Assembly (NCBI GenBank): GCA_001941045.1
Contig: MSHD01000022.1
Coordinates: 1 to 46,090 of the forward strand
Direction of reading: 5' to 3'
Source: Lachnospiraceae bacterium Zagget2
GTDB lineage: Bacteria > Bacillota > Clostridia > Lachnospirales > Lachnospiraceae
DNA length: 46,090 bases
Position numbers and translations under genes: made by a program. Below the pieces are notes generated by a model. It saw only the letters and a program-made list of their open reading frames with translations. It was not told the DNA's origin and searched no databases. Position 1 is the stretch's first letter; every line of letters begins with the position of its first letter. Positions 32,535 to 42,349 of the stretch are shown piece by piece.

Positions 32535-33809
32535 TCATACCTCGTCGATCGCCTTCCCGATATCGCTGCGGCAATATTTATTGTCAAAATCAACCCATTT
32601 CACTGCCTCATAGGCATTGCTGCGGGCCGCCTTCAGATCCTTTCCGGTCGCGGTCACGCCGAGCACGCGCCCGCCGTTTGTCACGATCTTCCCGTCCACG
32701 GAAAGCCTGCTCCCGGCATGGAACACATAATAGCCCTCCCGATCCTTAAAGTTCTCAAGGCCGCGGATCTCAAAGCCCTTCTCATACTTCACCGGATAGC
32801 CGTCGGAGGCCAGCACAACGCAGACCGCCGCATTGTCCTCAAATTCCAGCTCTACATTTTCCAGGGTTCCGTCCACGCAGGCCTCCATCACATCGATGAT
32901 GTCATTCTTCATACGCGGCAGCACAACCTGCGCCTCCGGATCGCCGAAACGGGCGTTGTACTCGAGCACCTTCGGACCCTTTTCCGTGAGCATCAGACCG
33001 AAGAAAATCACGCCTTTAAAAGGACGACCCTCCGCCGCCATCGCGTCCACGGTACGCTGATAGATATATTCTTTGCAGAAGGCGTCGATTTCATCCGTAT
33101 AGAAAGGACTCGGGGAGAAGGTCCCCATGCCGCCGGTATTCAGTCCCTGATCGCCGTCGAGCGCGCGCTTGTGATCCTGCGCGGAAGTCATGATGCGGAT
33201 CGTCTTCCCGTCCACGAAGCTCAGGACCGACACCTCGCGTCCCGTCATGAACTCCTCGATCACCATCTGATTGCCGGCCGCACCGAACTTCTTGTCGAGC
33301 ATGATCGTCTTCACGCCCTCACGCGCCTCCTCGGGCGTATTGCAGATCAGTACGCCCTTGCCGAGCGCGAGACCGTCCGCCTTCAGCACAATCGGAAAAT
33401 CCGCCGTCTCCAGATAAGCGAGCGCCTTTTCCGGATCGTCAAAATTCTCATAAGCCGCAGTCGGAATTTCATATTTCTTCATCAGATCCTTGGAAAATGC
33501 CTTCGAACCCTCGAGGATCGCCGCGTTCTTCCGCGGCCCGAACACGCGCAGGCCGCGCGCCTCGAAGACGTCCACGACGCCGCCCACGAGCGGATCGTCC
33601 ATGCCAATGATGGTAAGATCGATCTTCTTCTCCTGCGCGAAGTCCGCCAGACGTTCAAACTCCATCGCGCCTATGTCCACGCACTCGGCATACTCTGCGA
33701 TTCCCGCGTTTCCGGGCGCGCAGTAGATCTTGTCCACTCTCGGACTCTTCGACACCTTCCATGCGATCACATGCTCTCTTCCGCCGCTTCCTACTATCAG
33801 TACCTTCAT
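32535..33809 (-). CDS. purD: Phosphoribosylamine-glycine ligase
   Basis: A 424-residue ATP-grasp enzyme joining phosphoribosylamine and glycine in purine synthesis. Visible features: N-terminal VLIVGSGGREHVIAWK, the ATP-grasp region KADGLALGKGVLICNT, and the metal-binding end YNARFGDPEAQVVLPR. Its ATG overlaps the purN stop by 4 bases. It is the last gene of the purE-purM-purN-purD series. Confidence 0.96.
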   Translation of the reverse strand: MKVLIVGSGGREHVIAWKVSKSPRVDKIYCAPGNAGIAEYAECVDIGAMEFERLADFAQEKKIDLTIIGMDDPLVGGVVDVFEARGLRVFGPRKNAAILEGSKAFSKDLMKKYEIPTAAYENFDDPEKALAYLETADFPIVLKADGLALGKGVLICNTPEEAREGVKTIMLDKKFGAAGNQMVIEEFMTGREVSVLSFVDGKTIRIMTSAQDHKRALDGDQGLNTGGMGTFSPSPFYTDEIDAFCKEYIYQRTVDAMAAEGRPFKGVIFFGLMLTEKGPKVLEYNARFGDPEAQVVLPRMKNDIIDVMEACVDGTLENVELEFEDNAAVCVVLASDGYPVKYEKGFEIRGLENFKDREGYYVFHAGSRLSVDGKIVTNGGRVLGVTATGKDLKAARSNAYEAVKWVDFDNKYCRSDIGKAIDEV

Positions 33810-34429
33810 AGAAATCTCACCTTTCCGTCCTCGACTCTGACTTTTCCGTTTGCGATCAGATCAATCGCCTGCGGCATGATCACCCACTCCGCCTCACACA
33901 TCACACGCTGCTGCAGCTTTTCCGGCGTGTCGTCCTGCCGCACTTCAACCGCTTTCTGCAGGATAATCGGTCCGGTGTCCGTCCCCTTATCCACAAAATG
34001 CACCGTCGCTCCGGTCACCTTCACGCCGCGCGCGAGCACGCCCTCATGCACCTTCAGACCGTAATAATCCTTCCCGCAGAAGGAAGGGATCAGCGCCGGA
34101 TGAATGTTGATGATCCGGTTTTCAAAGCGCTCCACAATCTTCTCCGGCATGACGACAAGGCAGCCCGCCAGCACGATGAGATCCGCCTTTGACGCGATCA
34201 GCGCATCGAGGAGCGCATCGTTAAACTGATCTCTGTCTGCATAGTCCTTCGGACTGATGCACTGTGCGGGAATCCCGGCCTTCTCCGCGCGCGTGAGCGC
34301 ATAGGCGTTTTTGTTATTGCTGATTACAGTCACGATCTGCGCATTCGTAATGCGCCCGTCCGCGATCGAATCCATAATCGCCTGAAGATTCGTACCTCCG
34401 CCTGACACCAGCACCGCCAGTTTTAACAT
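33806..34429 (-). CDS. purN: Phosphoribosylglycinamide formyltransferase
   Basis: A 207-residue GAR transformylase using 10-formyltetrahydrofolate. It has [19 protein letters not shown] at the N-terminus and the catalytic asparagine and histidine in [11 protein letters not shown], followed by [19 protein letters not shown] with the catalytic aspartate. The start overlaps the purM end by 7 bases. Confidence 0.96.
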   Translation of the reverse strand: MLKLAVLVSGGGTNLQAIMDSIADGRITNAQIVTVISNNKNAYALTRAEKAGIPAQCISPKDYADRDQFNDALLDALIASKADLIVLAGCLVVMPEKIVERFENRIINIHPALIPSFCGKDYYGLKVHEGVLARGVKVTGATVHFVDKGTDTGPIILQKAVEVRQDDTPEKLQQRVMCEAEWVIMPQAIDLIANGKVRVEDGKVRFL

Positions 34430-35448
34430 AATGTCACACCCTTCTCGCCGCTCTCCACCGAGCCGATCACATAAGGATCCTCCCCGGCCTCGCGGATCGC
34501 CGCCATCGCGCTGTCCACATCCGACGGGTCAAGAGCCAGCACCATGCCGATGCCCATGTTGAAAGTATTGTACATCATCTGCTCGGAGATATTGCCCTCC
34601 TCACGCAGCATGCCAAAGATCGGCAGCTTCGGCCAGGCATCCTTCTTCACGACCGCGCGCATGCCCTCCGGCAGCATCCGCGGAATATTCTCATAGAAAC
34701 CGCCGCCGGTGATATGGCTGCAGCCCTTGATCTTCACGCCCGCGGCCTTCACACTCTTCAGCGCCTGCACGTAAATCTTCGTTGGGACAATCAGCGCCTC
34801 GCCAAGCGTCGAACCGAGGCAGTCATAATAGGTGGCAAGATTCAGCGCATTCACATGGAATACCTGGCGCACGAGCGAGTAACCGTTGCTGTGCACGCCT
34901 GAAGAGGCGATTCCTACCAGCGTGTCTCCCTCCCTGATATCCTTTCCGGTGATCAGATCCTTCTCATCCACGATGCCGACCGCGAAGCCGGCAAGGTCAT
35001 ACTCTTCAATGGGATAAAAGCCCGGCATCTCTGCCGTCTCGCCGCCGATCAGCGCAGCTCCGGCCTGCTTACATCCTTCCGCCACGCCGCTCACGATCGT
35101 GGCGATACGCTCCGGAATATTGCGCCCGCAGGCTATGTAATCCAGGAAAAACAGCGGCTCTCCGCCCGCGCAGTCGATGTCGTTCACGCACATGGCCACG
35201 CAGTCGATACCGACCGTGTCATGCTTATCCATGAGGAAAGCGATCTTCAGCTTCGTCCCCACGCCGTCCGTGCCGCTCACGAGCGTCGGCTTCTCCATGT
35301 CCTTGTATGCGCTCAGGGAAAAGGCTCCCGAGAAGCCGCCGATCCCGCCGAGCACCTCCGGCCGCATCGTGCCCTGCACGTGCTTTTTCATCAGTTCCAC
35401 CGACCGATAACCGGCCTCAATATCCACTCCTGCGTTTTTATAATCCAT
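34423..35448 (-). CDS. purM: Phosphoribosylformylglycinamidine cyclo-ligase
   Basis: A 341-residue AIR synthetase. Characteristic segments are [53 protein letters not shown] and [11 protein letters not shown]. It lies 21 bases after purE and overlaps purN, so it is translated within the same unit. Confidence 0.96.
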   Translation of the reverse strand: MDYKNAGVDIEAGYRSVELMKKHVQGTMRPEVLGGIGGFSGAFSLSAYKDMEKPTLVSGTDGVGTKLKIAFLMDKHDTVGIDCVAMCVNDIDCAGGEPLFFLDYIACGRNIPERIATIVSGVAEGCKQAGAALIGGETAEMPGFYPIEEYDLAGFAVGIVDEKDLITGKDIREGDTLVGIASSGVHSNGYSLVRQVFHVNALNLATYYDCLGSTLGEALIVPTKIYVQALKSVKAAGVKIKGCSHITGGGFYENIPRMLPEGMRAVVKKDAWPKLPIFGMLREEGNISEQMMYNTFNMGIGMVLALDPSDVDSAMAAIREAGEDPYVIGSVESGEKGVTLC

Positions 35449-35469
35449 AACCTCGTTCCTCCCTTGTTG

Positions 35470-35982
35470 TCACATCTGTCTCATATAGGTCTGATACCCG
35501 AGCTCATCGAGCTTCTCCGCTTTCGCCTCAACGTCCTCCTTCATCTCCTGCGAATACGCCTTCAGCCGCCCGAGCAGTTCCTCGTCCGACGTCGCAAGAA
35601 TCTTCGCCGCGAGGATCCCCGCGTTCGCACCGCCGTTTATCGCGACCGTCGCCACCGGGATTCCGGTCGGCATCTGCACAATCGAATAGAGCGAATCGAC
35701 GCCGCCGAGGTCGGACGTCTTCATCGGAACGCCGATGACCGGCATCGGAAAGAGCGCCGCGCACATGCCCGGCAGATGCGCCGCCTTTCCCGCGCCCGCG
35801 ATGATGACCCTGAAGCCCTTCGCCTCCGCACCCTTCGCGTACTCAAAAAAAACGTCCGGCTCACGGTGCGCCGAGATGATGGTCATCTCAAAGTCTACGC
35901 CCAGCTTTGCCAGTACGTCCGCAGCCTTGCTCATAACGGGCAGGTCAGAGTCGCTGCCCATGACTATTCCTACTTTTGCCAT
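35470..35982 (-). CDS. purE: N5-carboxyaminoimidazole ribonucleotide mutase
   Basis: A 170-residue class I PurE converting N5-CAIR to CAIR. Motifs: GIVMGSDSDLPVM, IISAHREPDVFFEYA and the glycine-rich IIAGAGKAAHLPGM. The purK partner that makes N5-CAIR is not in the window. The ATG at 35982 has GAGGAGG just upstream. It follows the M29 peptidase gene by 28 bases. Confidence 0.95.
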   Translation of the reverse strand: MAKVGIVMGSDSDLPVMSKAADVLAKLGVDFEMTIISAHREPDVFFEYAKGAEAKGFRVIIAGAGKAAHLPGMCAALFPMPVIGVPMKTSDLGGVDSLYSIVQMPTGIPVATVAINGGANAGILAAKILATSDEELLGRLKAYSQEMKEDVEAKAEKLDELGYQTYMRQM

Positions 35983-36010
35983 TGTGTACCTCCTCTAAGG
36001 AATTTTATCA

Positions 36011-38074
36011 TCAGAACACTTCGTTATCAAGTGCTTCGTTCAGTTCCTCCGTCCCCGGCAGGACAAAACGTCCCTCCCGGATGATCGGGATACGGCTGCC
36101 GTCCCCGCAGACCACTGCGATCTCCTGCAGTTCATCGTAGGGGATCGTGATATCCGTGTGACAGTTGAAATAGGCCTTCTCCGGATCTTCCCGCCGAAGC
36201 GCGGAGCAGGCATTCTCCTTCGCGATAATCTGCTTGCCGTCCGGATTGAAGGTCGGCGTGTCCTCCTCCCAGGAATAGCAGGTGTCGCCAAGCGCGAAGT
36301 GCGGTCCTGTCTTCTCGGCAATCAGGATCGGCATCCGTGCTTCGATATGATAACGGCGCGCGGCCACGTAGGCCGTCGTATTCGTGCCGATTGCGAACTC
36401 ACCCATCGGGAGCGTGTCATGATGGTACAGGACATTTTCGCGGATATAACGACGGTTTTCCTCCTCGTCCTCATAATTTCCGCAGCGATAGTCGCTGACC
36501 ATGCCATCCTGGAAATGCAGCTCGAGATCCTGATAGAGCAGCCCGTTCAGATAGACGCCGCTCACGTGCAGGACACCATTCGTGCCCTCCAGCACCGGCG
36601 AGGTAAACACCTCGCCCACCGGAATATTCACGTCGGCGACGCAGTTTTCAAAAATGGTCTCTTTTTCCGGATCGCGCAGCTTTGCCAGCGCGACTGTGAG
36701 GTCGGTATGGTTTTCACCGGAGCCAAGGATATGAACCGCATATCCCGTATCCAGCGCGTCAATCATTCTCTGCTGGATACGCTGGTAAGTCCGATAATCC
36801 AGCGTATTGATGCGGACGGTCTCCCGGAAAATATCCGCAAACTGCGCACCGATGTCCGGCACCGGAAAAGCGATAATCGTAAAGCTGCGCTCCTCGCCCG
36901 GAATATACTCATTCGTGATCTGCGCGGCAAGGCTGTTGGCCCGCACCTGATTTTTCTGCTGCTTTTCATCCAGCTTCAGAGCGCTCTCCTTCACCTGCGG
37001 AACGAACGGCGTCTCCCCGAAGATCTCCATAACGGCCGGACCCGCATGTCCCCGCGCCAGATCCCTGTACTCTTCAAAAGCGGTCCTCAGCGCTCCGGTC
37101 CGGCGCTCCACAAAAGCGCTGTCCATAAAGAGCGCCGCGTCGCCCTTGTGATCGTAGTCGTACTGCCGGTTCGGCGAAGCGCCATAATAACCGACTTTAT
37201 TTGTTTCACGCATATTAACACGGCTGACTGCCGCGCGGTAGAGGATGCTCTCAAGACCCATCGCTGCAAAATTCTTCACGGCTTCCCGGATGATCCGCTC
37301 GAAGCCGAGGCAGTAGCGGATATTCACGGTCTTTTTCTTCGTAAGATCCTTGCCTGTGACTTCAAAGCCGATACGATAGCCCTCCGTAAAGACCGATGCG
37401 ATTTTCACGATCTCCTCTTCCGGCAGGGTATTCAGAAAAGCGCTCATCCGCAGCTCCGTATCGCCCACATACTCTCCAAAACGATAGAGATAACGCAGAT
37501 CCTGAAGGTCCGCTTCCATAATGATGTCACGTGCAAAGGACAGCGACGGATCAACCTGCTCCCGCACCCGTGCGGTCACCGTCACATCGCAGTAATCGCT
37601 GACAAACCAGTACACGTCGTCGCGCAGCTGCTCTGCCGGAGGCAGCTGCCCTTCCTCGAGCTCCGCATGGAGCTGCAGAAAGAGTTCCATGCAGATCAGG
37701 AACTCCGTGAGGCGTCCCTCAAACGCATAGACAATCGTGCCGCGCAGCTCCGCACAGACAAAGGACAGAATCTGCCCGTACTCCTTTCCCAGGCGGGAAA
37801 CGGCATAATCCGGATTTGCAAAACTGTGCGTGTAAGCATCCCCCACGATATCCTCATAGAGCTCCCGGTTCCAGTCTGCGAGCTCCTCCATCGAAGCGCG
37901 CGTGAGTTCCCCTGCCTCGATCCTCTGCAGGGTCCTGAGCATCATCTTCAGAAAGGCGGCTGTCCGCTGAAAATATTCTCCGGCTGCGCCCTTCGCCTCC
38001 GGATCTTCCGCGATTTCGCTCACACGCTCCACGGCCAGTATCCAGCGTTCCGTCTGTTTTACCGATTCTTCCAT
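36011..38074 (-). CDS. Aminopeptidase, M29 family-like
   Basis: A 687-residue protein whose C-terminal half resembles the M29 (AmpS/PepS) zinc or cobalt aminopeptidases: VFTSPVLEGTNGVLHVSG, FAIGTNTTAYVAARRYHI and KTGPHFALGDTCYSWEED contain the expected metal-binding E and H residues. The N-terminal 300 residues form a helical extension not seen in the 400-residue classical enzymes. It starts 1 base after the upstream DUF6142 gene end. The position inside a nucleotide-biosynthesis run is odd for a peptidase. Confidence 0.8.
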   Translation of the reverse strand: MEESVKQTERWILAVERVSEIAEDPEAKGAAGEYFQRTAAFLKMMLRTLQRIEAGELTRASMEELADWNRELYEDIVGDAYTHSFANPDYAVSRLGKEYGQILSFVCAELRGTIVYAFEGRLTEFLICMELFLQLHAELEEGQLPPAEQLRDDVYWFVSDYCDVTVTARVREQVDPSLSFARDIIMEADLQDLRYLYRFGEYVGDTELRMSAFLNTLPEEEIVKIASVFTEGYRIGFEVTGKDLTKKKTVNIRYCLGFERIIREAVKNFAAMGLESILYRAAVSRVNMRETNKVGYYGASPNRQYDYDHKGDAALFMDSAFVERRTGALRTAFEEYRDLARGHAGPAVMEIFGETPFVPQVKESALKLDEKQQKNQVRANSLAAQITNEYIPGEERSFTIIAFPVPDIGAQFADIFRETVRINTLDYRTYQRIQQRMIDALDTGYAVHILGSGENHTDLTVALAKLRDPEKETIFENCVADVNIPVGEVFTSPVLEGTNGVLHVSGVYLNGLLYQDLELHFQDGMVSDYRCGNYEDEEENRRYIRENVLYHHDTLPMGEFAIGTNTTAYVAARRYHIEARMPILIAEKTGPHFALGDTCYSWEEDTPTFNPDGKQIIAKENACSALRREDPEKAYFNCHTDITIPYDELQEIAVVCGDGSRIPIIREGRFVLPGTEELNEALDNEVF

Positions 38075-38075
38075 A

Positions 38076-38396
38076 TTACATCACCATCCCAAGCGCGTAG
38101 ATCGCGCCAAAGCCTGCCAGCAGCAGCAGATTCAGCCAGAACCCCAGGCGTGAGAATAATCTCTTCGTCTCCGTTTCACGAAGTCCGCGAACTCCGTAGA
38201 AGAGCCCCACCAGGGCCACCCACATTGCCAGAAAACCGGTCACTCCAATGATCTTTCCCGCCTGTCCGCTCTGCATATAGGCCATCACCAGAACGATCAC
38301 ATCGGCCAGCAGAACAAGAACGCCGAGCACGCTGGAAATAATTCCCGGGCGGGAATGCTTTTTTTCATCAAATTCAAGTTCACTTTTGCCAGGCAC
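38076..38396 (-). CDS. DUF6142 family membrane protein
   Basis: A 106-residue protein with a short acidic N-terminus and three transmembrane segments (SSVLGVLVLLADVIVLVMAY, GVTGFLAMWVALVGLFYGV, LGFWLNLLLLAGFGAIYAL). GTG at 38396 is chosen because AGGAGG lies 6 bases upstream; longer frames overlap the VanZ-like gene in a second frame. It overlaps that gene by 17 bases. Function unknown. Confidence 0.72.
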   Translation of the reverse strand: MPGKSELEFDEKKHSRPGIISSVLGVLVLLADVIVLVMAYMQSGQAGKIIGVTGFLAMWVALVGLFYGVRGLRETETKRLFSRLGFWLNLLLLAGFGAIYALGMVM

Positions 38397-38874
38397 CGTG
38401 TTCCTCCTCTTTCTGCGAATCTCCATGCTGCAGACAGCACACTGCCAGCCGATACAGGCAGTAACCCAGGCAGCTTCCGAATATATTGAGCAGAATGTCA
38501 TCCACATCGCAGCTGCCCACCTGCAGCACCAGCTGCGCAAGTTCGACAAACAGGCTCACCTCGAAACTGAACAGGAGCACCCGGAGAAAACTCATTTTCC
38601 TGTTGCTGAGAACCGGGATCAGCCCTCCGAAGGGGATAAATCCCACCACGTTTCCAGCAAGATTCAGGAGCACACGCCCCAGTCCTATCTGCTCACGATA
38701 CTTCAGATAACGCCCGATCTCCCGAAATGGGACGAAATTGTAGCGATACGTGCCCGTAAGGACAGAGCGCCCCCATTCCTCTGAGAAGAGGAGAAAATAA
38801 ACCAGCGCGATCAAATAGATGCCAAAGAAAAAGCGGCACCAGCGCCGGGCAGTCCCTCTTGCCTTTTCTGTCAC
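38380..38874 (-). CDS. VanZ-like family membrane protein
   Basis: A 164-residue membrane protein with VanZ-type features: IYLIALVYFLLFSEEWG, YRYNFVPFREIGRYL, LLNLAGNVVGFIPFGGLIPVL and the late SCDVDDILLNIFGSCLGY. VanZ of Enterococcus gives low-level teicoplanin resistance, but most family members have no proven role. The start is GTG at 38874, with GGGAGG 8 bases upstream. It sits 35 bases after pyrE. Confidence 0.87.
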   Translation of the reverse strand: MTEKARGTARRWCRFFFGIYLIALVYFLLFSEEWGRSVLTGTYRYNFVPFREIGRYLKYREQIGLGRVLLNLAGNVVGFIPFGGLIPVLSNRKMSFLRVLLFSFEVSLFVELAQLVLQVGSCDVDDILLNIFGSCLGYCLYRLAVCCLQHGDSQKEEEHGAWQK

Positions 38875-38909
38875 ATGCGCTTCCTCCCGTCAAATGATAC
38901 ATGCCTCCC

Positions 38910-39593
38910 TCAGGCCAGGCCCTCAGCGCCATACTGTGCATAGTATGCGTCAATCGCCGCCTTTAATGCATCGTCGATGACAATTCTGCCCTTATATGGG
39001 CGATTGTACAGATGCTCCACGACCTCCGCCATCGTCACGATTGCAGTCGTCTCCAGCCCGTAAGTATCGTGGATCTCCTGCAGCGCGCTCTTCGTTCCCT
39101 GGCCGCGCTCCATGCGGTCAACCGACACGACAAGTCCGATCGGCTTCACATCGCCCTGCGCCCGGATGATCGGCAGGGTCTCCTGAATCGACGTCCCCGC
39201 GGTCGTCACATCCTCGATGATCACGATCCGGTCGCCGTCCTGCATGGGACTGCCGAGCAGAATGCCCTTATCGCCGTGATCCTTGATTTCCTTTCGATTG
39301 GAACTGTAGCGGATATCCTTTCCATAATGCTCGCTGATCGCGATCGAAGCCGCAACAGAGAGCGGAATGCCCTTGTAAGCCGGTCCGAACAGCACGTCAA
39401 AATCGAGGCCAAACTTCTCCTCAATCGCCCGCGCGTAATACTCTCCGAGCTCCCGAAGCTGCGCGCCCGTGCGGTAAAATCCGGTATTCACAAAGAAAGG
39501 AGTCTTCCGGCCGCTCTTCGTCACGAAGTCGCCAAACCTCAGCACCTCGCAGTCAATCATAAATTCAATAAATTCCTGTTTGTATTTTTCCAT
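38910..39593 (-). CDS. pyrE: Orotate phosphoribosyltransferase
   Basis: A 227-residue enzyme that joins orotate and PRPP. It has the PRPP-binding motif RIVIIEDVTTAGTSIQETLP and the flexible-loop region SSNRKEIKDHGDKGILLG with KxHG-like basic residues. It follows pyrD by 15 bases. Family length is 210-230. Confidence 0.95.
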   Translation of the reverse strand: MEKYKQEFIEFMIDCEVLRFGDFVTKSGRKTPFFVNTGFYRTGAQLRELGEYYARAIEEKFGLDFDVLFGPAYKGIPLSVAASIAISEHYGKDIRYSSNRKEIKDHGDKGILLGSPMQDGDRIVIIEDVTTAGTSIQETLPIIRAQGDVKPIGLVVSVDRMERGQGTKSALQEIHDTYGLETTAIVTMAEVVEHLYNRPYKGRIVIDDALKAAIDAYYAQYGAEGLA

Positions 39594-39608
39594 CTTCTAT
39601 TTCCCTTT

Positions 39609-40517
39609 CTAATCCTGGTTGACGGCCCCGATCAGTTCCCGCACGTCCTCAACCTGATACTTTCTCATATACGCCTCGATGCCTGCCGCGACATCCCGCG
39701 CCGCGTAAGGGTTCGCGAAATTCGCCGTGCCGACCGACACCGCCGTCGCGCCTGCGAGAAGAAACTCGATCGCATCGTCGCCGCAGGTAATGCCGCCCAT
39801 ACCGATAACCGGAATCTGCACTGCCTGCGCCGCCTGCCAGACCATGCGCACTGCCACCGGCTTAATCGCCGGCCCCGAGAGGCCTCCTGTCCGGTTCGCG
39901 AGCGCAAAGGTCCTGCGCTGAATATCAATCTTCATGCCCGTCAGCGTATTGATGAGGGAAATCGCGTCCGCGCCGCCCTCCTCAGCCGCCCGCGCCATCT
40001 GCGCGATATCAGTCACGTTCGGGCTGAGCTTCATGATGACCGGCTGTTTCGCGTGCCGCTTTACCTCCTGGGTAATATGCCGGAGCGCCTCCGGATTCTG
40101 CCCGAAGGCGATGCCGCCCTCCTTCACATTGGGGCAGGACACATTGATCTCCAAAAGATCGACCGGCGCGTCCGCAAGGCGCTCCACGACCTCGCAGTAG
40201 TCCGCCTCCGATCTGCCGCAGACATTGACAATAATTTTCGTATCGAACTGCTGTAAAAACGGAATATCCCGCTCCAGAAAAACGTCGATGCCCGGATTCT
40301 GCAGGCCGATCGCGTTCAGCATGCCGCTCGCGGTCTCCATCACGCGCGGCGTGGCATTGCCCGGCCAGGGTACATTCGCGACACCCTTCGTCACGACCGC
40401 GCCCAGCGCGCTGAGGTCATAGAATTCACTGTATTCCGCACCGGAGCCGAAGGTCCCGGATGCGGTCATCACCGGATTTTTCAGCTCCACACCGGCGAGC
40501 CTTACCTTTGTATTCAT
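39609..40517 (-). CDS. pyrD: Dihydroorotate dehydrogenase B, catalytic subunit
   Basis: A 302-residue FMN enzyme of class 1B (NAD-dependent with PyrK). Seen: NPVMTASGTFGSGAEYSEFY, LEINVSCPNVKEGGIAFGQN with the catalytic-cysteine region characteristic of class 1, and the FMN-binding IPVIGMGGITCGDDAIEFLLAGA. ATG at 40517 (overlapping the pyrK stop by 1 base) has GGTGGAG upstream at better spacing than the GTG at 40520. Confidence 0.95.
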   Translation of the reverse strand: MNTKVRLAGVELKNPVMTASGTFGSGAEYSEFYDLSALGAVVTKGVANVPWPGNATPRVMETASGMLNAIGLQNPGIDVFLERDIPFLQQFDTKIIVNVCGRSEADYCEVVERLADAPVDLLEINVSCPNVKEGGIAFGQNPEALRHITQEVKRHAKQPVIMKLSPNVTDIAQMARAAEEGGADAISLINTLTGMKIDIQRRTFALANRTGGLSGPAIKPVAVRMVWQAAQAVQIPVIGMGGITCGDDAIEFLLAGATAVSVGTANFANPYAARDVAAGIEAYMRKYQVEDVRELIGAVNQD

Positions 40518-41356
40518 CACAGCTCCACCTCCGTACTCCGAAATACCGGCCCATCCTTGCAGACTCTCTTATTATGCACATGGGAATGACCGTCGACTTC
40601 CTTCGACTGACAGACGCAGGCCAGACAGACCCCGACGCCGCAGGCCATGCGCTCCTCCAGGGAGAGCCAGCAGGGGATGTCATTTTCCTCCGCGTAAGCC
40701 TTCACTGCACGCAGCATCGGCTTCGGCCCGCAGGCACAGATCACATCCGCCGCAATTCCCTGCTCCCGCACCGCGTCAAGCACATTACCCTTCGTCCCGG
40801 CGCTGCCGTCCTCCGTCGCGATAGAAAGCTTCCCGGCCGCCGCCAGCCCCTCTGTCAGAAACAGCTCATCCCGGTATCCGGCGACAATCTGCACCTTCGT
40901 ACCATCTCCCGCCTGCAACGCACGCGCCAACTGCAGCATCGGCGGGATGCCAATACCGCCGCCCAGGAGAAGGACGCGTTTCGCCGGGTCATCATTCCCT
41001 GACTTTCCGGAAAACTGCGCCAAATTTCGTTCAGCCGGTATTTCCAAAATATCATGTACCGGATACCCGTTTCCGAGCGGCCCGAGGATCTCCAGAGTCT
41101 CGCCCGCCCGCAGCCGGGAAAACTCCTCCGTCCCGTGACCCGCGACACGGTAGACCAGGCGCAGCCGCCCGTCCGGCTCCGCCTCACAGATGCTGATCGG
41201 TCTCGGCAGCATCCGGCTCGCGTCTCCACTGTAAACCGACACGAACTGCCCCGGAACCGCCTCCCCGGCAATCTGCTCTGTCTGAAGCCACAGGCTGAAA
41301 ATGCCTGCGGCGATCTCCTTCTGCTCGATCACAGAAGCGTACTCTCTTACTTTCAC
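40517..41356 (-). CDS. pyrK: Dihydroorotate dehydrogenase electron-transfer subunit
   Basis: A 279-residue FAD and 2Fe-2S protein passing electrons from PyrD to NAD. The FAD site is in MLPRPISICEAE, the nucleotide site in VLLLGGGIGIPPML, and the cluster ligands in CGVGVCLACVC plus a distal cysteine (KRVCKDGPVF). It overlaps both neighbours by up to 4 bases. About 25 residues are longer than the usual 250-260, partly from an insertion after the FAD domain (ERNLAQFSGKSGNDDPAKR). Confidence 0.94.
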   Translation of the reverse strand: MKVREYASVIEQKEIAAGIFSLWLQTEQIAGEAVPGQFVSVYSGDASRMLPRPISICEAEPDGRLRLVYRVAGHGTEEFSRLRAGETLEILGPLGNGYPVHDILEIPAERNLAQFSGKSGNDDPAKRVLLLGGGIGIPPMLQLARALQAGDGTKVQIVAGYRDELFLTEGLAAAGKLSIATEDGSAGTKGNVLDAVREQGIAADVICACGPKPMLRAVKAYAEENDIPCWLSLEERMACGVGVCLACVCQSKEVDGHSHVHNKRVCKDGPVFRSTEVEL

Positions 41357-42282
41357 AGCTCTCCCTCCAGCGCGCCGCGGATATCGGCGATCATCGCTTC
41401 CACCGCCGCACGGGAAGCCTCGCCGAAGTTCTCCGCACCGTACTTCGCGTATGCTTCCTGCTTCCAGGCCGCGATGATGCCGCGGGAGGAATTGACGATC
41501 GCGCCAAGGCCGTCCTCATTGAAGAAATGTATGAGATCCTTGCCCTTGCCGCCCTGCGCGCCGTAGCCCGGCACGAGAATGAAAGCCTTCGGCATCACCT
41601 TCCGCAGCGTCTTTCCCTGCTCCGGATAGGTCGCGCCGACGACCGCGCCGACATAGCTGTAGGAATCGCCCATATGCTCCTCGCCCCACTGCGCGACCTT
41701 CTCGCCGACCAGCTCATAGAGCGGTTTTCCGTCGATCCGGCGATCCTGAAACTCGCCGCTCGATGGATTTGAGGTCTTCACCAGCACGAAGATGCCCTTC
41801 TTTTCCTGCTTACAAACCTCGATAAAGGGCTTCACGCCGTCGGAACCCAGATAGGGATTCACTGTCGCGAAATCCTCGTCGAAGCCCGCGTAAGTCCGGC
41901 TGCCGACCTGCACCTTCCCCAGATGCCCGACCGCATAGGCCGCGGAGGTCGAGCCGATATCGCCGCGCTTCACATCACCGATCACGACAAGCCCCTTCGA
42001 TTTGCAGTAATCCACGGTCTTCTTATAGGCCTGGAGCCCCTCGATGCCGAACTGCTCGTACATCGCGATCTGCGGCTTCACCGCCGGAATGAGATCGTAA
42101 GTCTTATCCACGATCTCCTTATTGAACTGCCAGATGGCCTCCGCCGCGCCCGCGAGCGTCTCGCCATACTCCGCAAAAGCCTTCTGCTGCACCTGCTCCG
42201 GCACATAGGAAAGCATCGGGTCAAGCCCCACGACGATCGGAGCCTTCGTCTCCTGAATTTTCGCAATCAGTCTGTCTATCAT
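41353..42282 (-). CDS. pyrF: Orotidine 5'-phosphate decarboxylase, type 2
   Basis: A 309-residue decarboxylase giving UMP. The catalytic DVKRGDIGSTSAAYA motif is of the longer subfamily 2, and VGLDPMLSYVP marks the N-terminus. It is the first gene of the pyr operon, with AGAAGGAG as its ribosome site and a promoter at 42318-42346. The leader is only about 29 bases, too short for a PyrR attenuator. Confidence 0.95.
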   Translation of the reverse strand: MIDRLIAKIQETKAPIVVGLDPMLSYVPEQVQQKAFAEYGETLAGAAEAIWQFNKEIVDKTYDLIPAVKPQIAMYEQFGIEGLQAYKKTVDYCKSKGLVVIGDVKRGDIGSTSAAYAVGHLGKVQVGSRTYAGFDEDFATVNPYLGSDGVKPFIEVCKQEKKGIFVLVKTSNPSSGEFQDRRIDGKPLYELVGEKVAQWGEEHMGDSYSYVGAVVGATYPEQGKTLRKVMPKAFILVPGYGAQGGKGKDLIHFFNEDGLGAIVNSSRGIIAAWKQEAYAKYGAENFGEASRAAVEAMIADIRGALEGEL

Positions 42283-42317
42283 CGCCAGTCTCCTTCTGCT
42301 AAAAATAGTCTGAGCTC

Positions 42318-42346
42318 AGTGTAACATAGCTGTTTTCGCTTTTCAA
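42318..42346 (-). promoter_or_regulatory. Promoter of pyr operon
   Basis: On the minus strand TTGAAA (42346-42341) and TACACT (42323-42318) have a 17-base spacer. The start of transcription would lie near 42311. Confidence 0.65.
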
Positions 42347-42349
42347 TCG

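Noticed and set aside
35983-36010. Purine riboswitch before purE
   Set aside because: The gap is only 28 bases, too short for an aptamer.
36158-38251. 697-codon plus-strand frame
   Set aside because: Antisense to the M29-like peptidase gene; it keeps open only because of that gene's codon use.
42283-42317. PyrR attenuator before pyrF
   Set aside because: The predicted leader is about 29 bases and shows no antiterminator or terminator pair.
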